Shown here: in pieces, positions 41,916 through 49,057 of the stretch | How the letters are laid out: each line of letters starts with the position of its first letter | Numbering within the stretch: the stretch's first letter is position 1 | Source of the DNA: Chitinophagales bacterium | GTDB lineage: Bacteria; Bacteroidota; Bacteroidia; Chitinophagales; UBA8649 | Direction of reading: 5' to 3' | Assembly (NCBI GenBank): GCA_020635975.1 | Contig: JACJYT010000006.1 | Coordinates: forward strand, 62,001 to 126,000 | DNA length: 64,000 nt | The notes under the pieces: generated by a model | What the model was told of the DNA's origin: nothing | Databases searched by the model: none | The model's input: the letters and a program-made list of their open reading frames with translations, nothing else | Position numbers and translations under genes: made by a program

Positions 41916-43172
41916 ATGAGAAAAATTCTAAGCTTATTCGCCCTCCTATTTTACCTTACTAGCCACGCTCAAACCGATTCCACTACACTTAGTAAAAAAG
42001 AGAAACTTAGTAATATTTTTTCCAAATTCGACATCAGTGGCTATGGCGTAGTAAACTATTACAATTTTGATTGGGAAACCCTTCCAGATAAGAGAGATGC
42101 CGTAGATCCAGAAAGATTTAACCTCTACTTAAAATACCATTTCAATTCGTTTATAGAATTGAAAACAGAAATTGAATTTGAACATGGAGGCGTTGGAGCG
42201 GCTATGGAGTTTGATCCTTTAGAAGAATTCGGCGAATATGATGAATCTATATCCAAAGGTGGCGAAGTTATACTTGAGCAAATCAACCTATTATTTAAAA
42301 TTAAATCTTATTTCAATATAAGAATGGGTAAGATGAGGATTTATATGGGAAATGCAGCGGATTTAGATAGACCAATCAACTATTTTACCGCTTATCGACC
42401 AGAAGTTGAAAATACCATATTACCGCTAGGTTGGTATGAAACTGGACTAGAGCTAAGTGGAACTATTCCGCTAAGTAAAGAAAAACAATTTCCAGCCTTC
42501 CAGTACAAAGCCTATTTAGTTACAGGTATAGATAATTCTGGTTTTAGTTCTTTAAATTTTATAAGAAAGGGTTATCAAAAAAGGTTTGAAATGATTAATG
42601 CAGATAATCTAGCTTATATTCTGCGCTTAGACCTAGTCTTTAAAGAAAAAAGTTATTTCGGCTTTAATTACTACGCTGGAAATGGCACAGGAAATCGACC
42701 TAAAAAAGACTACACTTTAGCTTCTTGGCTTCATCTCGCAGATTTACATTTTAATTACAAATCAGATCACTGGCGTTTAAGCGCTTATGCTCTACTTGCT
42801 CATTTGCAAAATAGCGAAGCCTTAAGTGCCGCTAACCGTAATCTTTCGAACAACCTAGATGTAAAAAGAACGCCAGTAGCTAAAATGGCAGCCGGTGCTT
42901 ATATTGAAGGGGGCTACAATCTTCTTCATTTGGCTAAGAAAGATATGAAACACAAGCTCTTTCTCTTTGGGCGAGCAGAATGGTATGATTCTATGTTCCG
43001 AACCGCAGGTCAGGTAACAGACAACCCTCGTTATAGTCGTCAAGTATATACCCTAGGCTTCAACTACTTTCCTATCAAAGAAATAGTAATTAAAACTCAT
43101 TACGCTTATCGCCTATTAGGTACAAAAGAAACGGAAAAAACTTTCTCCCTAGGCTTTGGCTTTTCATTTTAA
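41916..43172 (+). CDS. Outer-membrane porin of the iron operon
   Basis: 418 residues with a signal peptide ('LFALLFYLTSHAQ') and an all-beta body ending in an aromatic terminal strand ('FSLGFGFSF'), typical of a 16- or 18-strand porin of the phosphate-selective (OprO/P) look. Stretches such as 'FNLYLKYHFNSFIELKTEIEFEHGG' and 'FNIRMGKMRIYMGN' are strand-like. It precedes the imelysin and di-heme genes, so an outer-membrane channel serving iron uptake is inferred. The imelysin gene begins 19 bases after its stop. Confidence 0.8.
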   Translation: MRKILSLFALLFYLTSHAQTDSTTLSKKEKLSNIFSKFDISGYGVVNYYNFDWETLPDKRDAVDPERFNLYLKYHFNSFIELKTEIEFEHGGVGAAMEFDPLEEFGEYDESISKGGEVILEQINLLFKIKSYFNIRMGKMRIYMGNAADLDRPINYFTAYRPEVENTILPLGWYETGLELSGTIPLSKEKQFPAFQYKAYLVTGIDNSGFSSLNFIRKGYQKRFEMINADNLAYILRLDLVFKEKSYFGFNYYAGNGTGNRPKKDYTLASWLHLADLHFNYKSDHWRLSAYALLAHLQNSEALSAANRNLSNNLDVKRTPVAKMAAGAYIEGGYNLLHLAKKDMKHKLFLFGRAEWYDSMFRTAGQVTDNPRYSRQVYTLGFNYFPIKEIVIKTHYAYRLLGTKETEKTFSLGFGFSF

Positions 43173-43191
43173 ACTTAAAAAAATCTTATCC

Positions 43192-44253
43192 ATGAAAACA
43201 ACTTATTTTCCTTCCTTTTTAATTTTGTTCTTAATTCTTACTCTTGGTTCTTGTTCTAAAGACAGTAAAATAACGACCACAGAAGAATACGATGAGCTCA
43301 TTTCTAACCTAAGTACGAATGTTATAGTAGCAACTTACGCAGATTTAGCAAATGAAGGCAGCATCTTAGCAGCTAAACTTGCCGAATTAGAAGCAAATCC
43401 AACCCCAGAAAATTTAACAGCAGCAAGAAATGCTTGGATTGCAGCTCGCTCACCATGGGAACAATCTGAAGGCTTTCTTTTCGGCCCAGTAGATCAAGCT
43501 GGCATAGACCCTTCCATAGATTCTTGGCCTGTTAACGTTACCGATTTAAACAATGTACTTAATGGTCCAAATGCATTAACGCCTAGTTTCTTAGCACAAC
43601 AAGAAGGAACTCTAAAAGGTTTTCACACTATCGAATTTCTACTTTGGGGAGAATTTGGAACGAAAGAAGTTAACGACTTTAACGCAAGAGAGTTTGAATA
43701 CTTAGCAGCTGCTTCTAGCACCCTAGCCTCCGATTTAGATCATCTTTATCAACTATGGTCTCCTAGTAGTGGAAACTTTATAGCAGAAGTTTTGAATGCT
43801 GGAAAAGGAAGCCAATTATACGTTAGTCAAAAATCTGTTCTTGAAGAATTTTCAAATGCGATTGCTATAATTGCCGACGAAGTGGGTAATGGCAAGATTA
43901 ATGACCCTTTATCTCAACAAGATATAAGCCTTGAAGAATCAAGATTCAGCAATAATTCAAAGCGAGATTTTTCCAACAATATTAGAAGCATTCAAAATAT
44001 CTATCTTGGAAGCTATAATGGACTTGGCACTAATAAAGGTTTGAGTACTATTATTGCAGTTCAAAATCCAAGTCTAGACGAGCAAATTAAAAATGAAATT
44101 CAATTAGCTATTAATGCAATTGAAAATATAAGTGGTAATTTCGGTGCTGCAATTTTTTCCAATGTTTCTCAAGTAGAAGCAGCTCAAAGTGCTGTAAGAG
44201 ATTTACAAGAAACCTTAGAAAGCGAATTGATTCCTCTTATTTCCAATCTCTAA
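43192..44253 (+). CDS. Imelysin-family lipoprotein (IrpA-like)
   Basis: About 353 residues from the ATG at 43192; an earlier TTG at 43156 precedes the signal sequence and is unlikely. The lipobox is 'LILTLGSCSKD'. The imelysin GxHxxE motif appears as 'GFHTIEFLLWGE' near 143, with 'ARNAWIAARSPWEQSEGF' earlier. Imelysins are periplasmic or surface iron-regulated proteins (IrpA, algal p19-like) thought to bind iron. Neighbouring porin and di-heme genes and the Fur-like promoter fit this role. Confidence 0.88.
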   Translation: MKTTYFPSFLILFLILTLGSCSKDSKITTTEEYDELISNLSTNVIVATYADLANEGSILAAKLAELEANPTPENLTAARNAWIAARSPWEQSEGFLFGPVDQAGIDPSIDSWPVNVTDLNNVLNGPNALTPSFLAQQEGTLKGFHTIEFLLWGEFGTKEVNDFNAREFEYLAAASSTLASDLDHLYQLWSPSSGNFIAEVLNAGKGSQLYVSQKSVLEEFSNAIAIIADEVGNGKINDPLSQQDISLEESRFSNNSKRDFSNNIRSIQNIYLGSYNGLGTNKGLSTIIAVQNPSLDEQIKNEIQLAINAIENISGNFGAAIFSNVSQVEAAQSAVRDLQETLESELIPLISNL

Positions 44254-44267
44254 AGAGCTTCCTTGCA

Positions 44268-45635
44268 ATGAAAAAACAAGCCTTATACCTAATTCTAAGC
44301 TTCAGCCTTTTCTACTCTTGTAAAAAAGACCAAGATCCTTTGAGCTTAAATGAGGCCTATAGCGGCGGTGAAACTACGGTCTTTGTATCTGGACCAACGG
44401 CCTATACTTTCGCATTAAGTAATTTAGATGCTACTGGACTAACCAAACACCTAGAAGCTGACGCTATTTTTTCACAACACTTTGTAACCGCCCCAGCCAC
44501 TAATTTTGGTGGCTTGGGACCACTATTCAATCAAAATTCTTGCGAATCTTGTCATCTTAGAAATGGAAGAGGAAATCCCATGCTTTACGATGGAGACATC
44601 CAAACTGGAGGCTTACTAAAAATTGGACTAGACGCACAAGATGTTCATGGAATGCCCCTACCCGTGCCTAATTATGGAGGTCAAATTCAAACAAAAGCCA
44701 TCTTCGGACAAGACCCAGAGGCAGTAATTAGCTTTACAGAGTGGAGTCAGTTGCTAACGTATAGCGATGGTAGTCAAGTGCAACTTAACAAGAAACTCTA
44801 CCAACTTAGCACAACTTATACTAGTGCACCAAGTAATTACAATAGTTCGTTTAGAATGGCGCCTCCAGTATTCGGACTCGGACTTCTTGAAGCTATTGCA
44901 GAAGCAGATATACTTCAAAATGAAGACCCGAACGATAACAATGGTGACGGCATTTCTGGCAAGGCCAATTGGGTCTACAATCCAAAAACCAATCTTGTAG
45001 AACTAGGACGCTACGGATGGAAAGCAAGTAACGCTACAGCAGAACAACAAAGTGCTGCAGCAGCCAATGAAGATATGGGCTTAAGCAACAGCTACTTCCC
45101 TAATGAAAATTGCAGTGCACAAAGCAATTGCCAAACAGGCTTACAAAGCAATTTAGATTTGAGCACGGAAAATTTAGAATTAATGGCTTTTTATTTTCAA
45201 ACTCTAGCGGTTCCTGCTAGTCGAAATGTAGAAAGTGAAGCATTCAAAGCAGGAAAAATTATCTTTTTTGAAGCAAAATGCAATGCTTGCCATAGTCCTA
45301 CATTTACCACAAGTTACCATCCAATTAGTAGTCTTAGTTACCAGAAAATACATCCCTACTCCGACTTCCTACTACATGATATGGGCTCGGATTTAGCCGA
45401 CAATAGACGAGAAGCTTTAGCAGAAGGTTCAGAATGGAGAACCCCTCCTCTATGGGGTTTGGGCTTGAGCAAAGTTGTAAATCCCAAAGTACAATTCTTA
45501 CATGATGGTAGAGCAGCCACCATCGAAGAAGCGATACTCTGGCATGGTGGAGAAGCAGAAAACTCCAGAAACTTTGTACTTCAACTTAGCCTGGAACAAA
45601 GAAACAAGCTGCTTTATTTCTTAAATTCCTTGTAA
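44268..45635 (+). CDS. Di-heme oxidoreductase (thiol oxidoreductase-like, DHOR family)
   Basis: 455 residues with a lipobox-like signal ('FSLFYSCKKD'). Two c-type heme sites are visible: 'SCESCH' near 92-97 and 'CNACH' near 338-342. 'GLGLLEAIAEADILQNEDPNDNNGDGISGKANWV' and 'WGLGLSKVVNP...LHDGRAATIEEAILWHGGEA' are family landmarks. In other bacteria this protein is paired with imelysin (irpA/irpB type). It likely moves electrons during iron acquisition in the periplasm. Confidence 0.85.
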   Translation: MKKQALYLILSFSLFYSCKKDQDPLSLNEAYSGGETTVFVSGPTAYTFALSNLDATGLTKHLEADAIFSQHFVTAPATNFGGLGPLFNQNSCESCHLRNGRGNPMLYDGDIQTGGLLKIGLDAQDVHGMPLPVPNYGGQIQTKAIFGQDPEAVISFTEWSQLLTYSDGSQVQLNKKLYQLSTTYTSAPSNYNSSFRMAPPVFGLGLLEAIAEADILQNEDPNDNNGDGISGKANWVYNPKTNLVELGRYGWKASNATAEQQSAAAANEDMGLSNSYFPNENCSAQSNCQTGLQSNLDLSTENLELMAFYFQTLAVPASRNVESEAFKAGKIIFFEAKCNACHSPTFTTSYHPISSLSYQKIHPYSDFLLHDMGSDLADNRREALAEGSEWRTPPLWGLGLSKVVNPKVQFLHDGRAATIEEAILWHGGEAENSRNFVLQLSLEQRNKLLYFLNSL

Positions 45636-45740
45636 AATTGCTACTAACTACTGCAACAAATTTTAAGTAAGCCACTAACTAGACTTTGAAAGCTAGTACC
45701 AAAGCCTGAGAATAAGTAGAACTTAATTCAAGTTTAAACG

Positions 45741-45748
45741 TATCTTTG
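45741..45748 (+). promoter_or_regulatory. -7 box of rnpB
   Basis: TATCTTTG, an exact TAnnTTTG, five bases before the predicted 5' end of RNase P RNA. No clear TTTG is seen 20 bases upstream. Confidence 0.55.
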
Positions 45749-45752
45749 CCTA

Positions 45753-46105
45753 GCAGGTCGGCTCATTGATTTCGCTTTTAGCGAGGTAGGAAAGTCCGGG
45801 CAACATATAGCAGCTATCCGGCTAACGGCCGGCTCTTAATAAACGAAGAGGGAAAGTGCTACAGAAAATAACCGTCGCGCCTTGGTGCGATAAGGGTGAA
45901 AATGTGGGGTAAGAGCCCACGGTCTTATCTAGTAATATTTAAGACGAGTAAACCCATAGCGTTGCAATGCCAAATAAACAGAAGCTTGAGGGTAGCTAGC
46001 CCAATTTCTGTGGGTAGGCAGCTAGAGCTTATTAGTAATAATAAGTCGAGATAAATAATGAGCATTCGCCTTTGGGCGTATACAGAACCCGGCTTATAGA
46101 CCTGC
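45753..46105 (+). ncRNA. rnpB: RNase P RNA, type A
   Basis: The 5' end GCAGGT (45753-45758) pairs with ACCTGC (46100-46105) as helix P1. The conserved 'GAGGTAGGAAAGTCCGGGC' core lies near 45781-45799, 'AGGGTGAAAATGTGGGGTAAGAGCCCAC' is typical of the P10-P12 region, and the 3' 'ACAGAACCCGGCTTATAGACC' (within 46082-46102) is universal. The length of about 353 nt is normal. A run of nine T follows at 46108, so P1 and the T tract may end transcription. It matures tRNA 5' ends. The open frame on the reverse strand at 45925-46107 is not a gene. Confidence 0.96.
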
Positions 46106-46156
46106 ACTTTTTTTTCCTTTTTATTCTTAGTGATTCCGAAATGATTAGTACATAAA

Positions 46157-46188
46157 TTTGGAACTAAGGAGTATTGTACATAATTTTG
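46157..46188 (+). promoter_or_regulatory. Promoter of the NtrC-type regulator
   Basis: TTTG at 46157-46160, 20 bases, then TAATTTTG at 46181-46188, a full Bacteroidota consensus. Embedded TGTACA copies and the stretch AACTAAGGAGTATTGTACAT recur at 48921-48940. Confidence 0.65.
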
Positions 46189-46210
46189 TACACCTAAACT
46201 AAAAACCTAA

Positions 46211-47566
46211 ATGGCAAAAATTTTAATTATTGACGACGAAAGAAGTATTAGAAATACCCTTCGAGAAATACTAGAATATGAAAAGTATAAAGTAGATGAA
46301 GCAGAAGATGGTGCCAAAGGTTTAGCTATGATAAATGAAAACCACTATGATGTGGTTATTTTAGATATCAAGATGCCAAAAATGGACGGCATTGAAGTCT
46401 TAGAAAAAGCAATTGCCGATAACCCAGACACCCCATTTATTATGATTAGCGGTCATGGGAACTTAGAAACCGCCGTAGAATGTGTAAAAAAAGGAGCTTA
46501 CGATTATTTGCAAAAGCCACCTGATTTAAACAGACTTTTAATTACAGTTAGAAACGCTCTAGATAAATCGGAACTATTAACTGAAACGAAAGTTTTAAAG
46601 AGAAAGGTAAGCAAGAGTAGAGATATTATTGGAGAATCTCCAGCTATCAAAAAAATATTAGAAACCATAGAACGCGTAGCTCCAACAGATGCTAGAGTTC
46701 TTGTAACTGGCGAAAATGGTACAGGAAAAGAACTAGTGGCTCGATGGATACATGAAAAATCAAATCGTTCGAAAGGCCCTCTTGTCGAAATAAATTGTGC
46801 GGCCATTCCTTCTGAGCTAATTGAAAGTGAATTATTCGGACATGAAAAAGGTGCGTTTACCTCGGCAATTAAGCAAAGAATAGGGAAATTTGAACAAGCT
46901 AATGGTGGAACTCTCTTCCTAGACGAAATCGGCGATATGGACCTCAGCGCTCAGGCAAAGGTATTACGAGCTCTGCAAGAAGGGAAAATTACTAGAGTTG
47001 GTGGCGACAAAGAAATAAAGGTAGATGTTCGAATTGTAGCCGCTACAAATAAAGATTTACTCAGTGAAATTGACGCTAAGAAATTTAGAATGGACCTCTA
47101 TCATCGCCTAAGTGTAATTCTCTTGCATGTTCCTTCTTTAAACGACAGAAAGGAAGATATTCCTCTCCTATCCGATAAATTTGTAAAGGAAATTTGCGAA
47201 GATTATAGCATGCCAATTAAAAAAATCACGCCTTCTGCTTTCGAAGCCTTAATGCATTTTGATTACTCGGGAAACATCAGAGAACTTCGCAATATTGTAG
47301 AACGTTTAGTTATTCTAAGTGGCGAAAAAATCACCGAAGAAGATGTACATAATTATGTATCCAATTCTATTAGTGCTAAATCGCCAACCATGCTCTTTGA
47401 TGAGTTTGAAAAATTTCAAGATTTCAAAGAATATATAGAACGAATGTTCATAGAGGATAAATTGAAGAAAAATGCTTGGAATGTCTCAAAAACAGCAGAC
47501 ATACTAGATATTCAAAGAAGTCACTTGTATAACAAAATAGAAAAGTACGACTTAAAACGAATCTAA
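46211..47566 (+). CDS. NtrC-family sigma-54-type response regulator
   Basis: 451 residues. Receiver with phospho-acceptor D52 ('VVILDIKMPKMDG') and 'YLQKPPD'. AAA+ domain with Walker A 'VTGENGTGKELVARWIH', 'ESELFGHEKGAFTSAIKQ' and 'GGTLFLDEIGDMDLSAQ'. The C-terminal Fis-type helix-turn-helix is 'NVSKTADILDIQRSHLYNKIEKYDL'. The sigma-54 contact loop reads GAFTSA instead of GAFTGA. No histidine kinase is encoded next to it. It lies downstream of rnpB and has its own promoter. Confidence 0.93.
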   Translation: MAKILIIDDERSIRNTLREILEYEKYKVDEAEDGAKGLAMINENHYDVVILDIKMPKMDGIEVLEKAIADNPDTPFIMISGHGNLETAVECVKKGAYDYLQKPPDLNRLLITVRNALDKSELLTETKVLKRKVSKSRDIIGESPAIKKILETIERVAPTDARVLVTGENGTGKELVARWIHEKSNRSKGPLVEINCAAIPSELIESELFGHEKGAFTSAIKQRIGKFEQANGGTLFLDEIGDMDLSAQAKVLRALQEGKITRVGGDKEIKVDVRIVAATNKDLLSEIDAKKFRMDLYHRLSVILLHVPSLNDRKEDIPLLSDKFVKEICEDYSMPIKKITPSAFEALMHFDYSGNIRELRNIVERLVILSGEKITEEDVHNYVSNSISAKSPTMLFDEFEKFQDFKEYIERMFIEDKLKKNAWNVSKTADILDIQRSHLYNKIEKYDLKRI

Positions 47567-47571
47567 GTCCT

Positions 47572-48504
47572 TTACTGCCCAACTAGGTAGGGAATGGCAT
47601 AGGCATTCCCTTCTAGAGCTAAAGATGTATCCGAAAAAATTTCTTGAGCTTCTATCAAGTAGCTACTCAAATCTTTATATTTAGCCGAAAAGTGACCTAT
47701 CAACAGATGGCCTACTTCTGCTTGCTTGGCAATGCTTGCAGCCTGCCAGGTAGTACTATGATAGCGCAAAGCAGCCTTTTCCTCATCTTCCTTTAAAAAG
47801 GTAGCTTCGTGATACAATAGATCCACCCCAGCAATATAAGCTAGCAAATCTTCATCGTAGATCGTATCACTGCAATAAGCATAAGAAAAGGAAGCCTTTG
47901 CCTCTTTGCTCAAGACTTGATTAAGTATGGTTTCGCCTTTCGAATTAATAAAATCGCTGCCTTGTTTAATCTTAAATATTTCAGAATTTGGCACAGCAAA
48001 CTTCTCTAAAGCTTCAGGAATGATAGTCCTTAGCTTTGGCTTCTCCTTAAACAAAAAACCATTACAAGGCAATTTGTGCTTTAAAGGCAAGCTGCTAACT
48101 ATTAAATCTGCACTTTCAAAAATTACCTGAAATTTACCAAATTCTAAAGCATGAAAATTAATCTGGAAGCTCCAATCCCCTTCGTCATAATGCGTTTGCA
48201 AACGAATTATTGGATCCAATTCCGGCGGACCATAAATCTGAAGTTCACGTGTTCTTCCATTCAAACGCATCGAGTTCAATAAACCAACTAAACCAAAATA
48301 GTGGTCACCATGCATGTGCGAGATAAGTATATAATCTAAATTAGCTCGCTTAATATGGTAACGATTCATTTGAAACTGGGTGCCCTCACCACAGTCTATT
48401 AAAATAGAACAAGACTTATGTTTCAATATTTGTGCACTCGGATTTCTCCCATGAGCAGGAACTGCAGAATTGCTTCCTAATATGAAAAGCTCAAAGGCCG
48501 ACAT
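47572..48504 (-). CDS. rnz: Ribonuclease Z
   Basis: About 310 residues of the metallo-beta-lactamase fold. 'LFILGSNSAVPAHGRNPSAQ', then the HxHxDH zinc motif in 'ISHMHGDHYFGLVGLLNSM' (near 62-67), 'DTIYDEDL' and 'HSTTWQAASIAKQAEV'. It trims the 3' end of pre-tRNAs. I choose the ATG at 48504; a TTG precedes it. The STAS gene ends 4 bases upstream, so the two are co-transcribed. rnz and rnpB, both tRNA-maturation genes, lie within 2 kb. Confidence 0.94.
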   Translation of the reverse strand: MSAFELFILGSNSAVPAHGRNPSAQILKHKSCSILIDCGEGTQFQMNRYHIKRANLDYILISHMHGDHYFGLVGLLNSMRLNGRTRELQIYGPPELDPIIRLQTHYDEGDWSFQINFHALEFGKFQVIFESADLIVSSLPLKHKLPCNGFLFKEKPKLRTIIPEALEKFAVPNSEIFKIKQGSDFINSKGETILNQVLSKEAKASFSYAYCSDTIYDEDLLAYIAGVDLLYHEATFLKEDEEKAALRYHSTTWQAASIAKQAEVGHLLIGHFSAKYKDLSSYLIEAQEIFSDTSLALEGNAYAIPYLVGQ

Positions 48505-48508
48505 CAAT

Positions 48509-48877
48509 TTAATCTCTTAAATCGCGTTCCAATTCATTCAGCAAGACTAAATCCACCGCCTCGCTACGTGTGCTGGTTACATTCAAAATACTAGTAAGTT
48601 GCGATAATTCTAATAATTGCAAAACCGATTTACTCGGATTACAAATCACAAATTTACCCCCTTTCTCATTGCAAATTCTATCGCCTACTAAAAAACAACT
48701 TAAGCCCGAGGAATCCACATAATTGGTAGAACTTAGGTCGCAAATAATATTTCGGTAGCCTTCATTGCTCAATAAAACAAACTCAGTTTTTAGAGCAGGA
48801 GCAAAGCTAGCCGTCAAGTTTTGTTCTTCTGGTTCAATAGATACATATCTTTCTTCTTTACTTACTGCAAATTTCAT
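48509..48877 (-). CDS. STAS-domain protein (anti-sigma factor antagonist type)
   Basis: 122 residues with the SpoIIAA-like fold. The phosphorylatable serine region is 'NYVDSSGLSCFLVG'. No cognate anti-sigma kinase gene is near. It is the first gene of a pair with rnz. The C-terminal tail of about 20 acidic residues is not part of the core domain. Confidence 0.85.
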   Translation of the reverse strand: MKFAVSKEERYVSIEPEEQNLTASFAPALKTEFVLLSNEGYRNIICDLSSTNYVDSSGLSCFLVGDRICNEKGGKFVICNPSKSVLQLLELSQLTSILNVTSTRSEAVDLVLLNELERDLRD

Positions 48878-49057
48878 TTCTACTGAATTTAGTTTTACTA
48901 GATAAATCTTACTTGTCCAAAACTAAGGAATATTGTACATATTTTCACAAAGCAATGTGAACTAAATTCTCGGAAAAATGATTTTTATAGCAAATATTAA
49001 ACTTACCTTAGACGTTTATAACGCAAATGGCTTAATTTTTGAAGCATAATTGAATAT

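Noticed and set aside
45636..45740. Terminator or extra gene between the di-heme oxidoreductase and rnpB
   Set aside because: No stem with a T tract and no open frame could be supported in this 105-base gap.
45925..46107. Open frame of 60 codons on the reverse strand within the rnpB region
   Set aside because: It is antisense to conserved RNase P RNA core sequence, a classic false gene.
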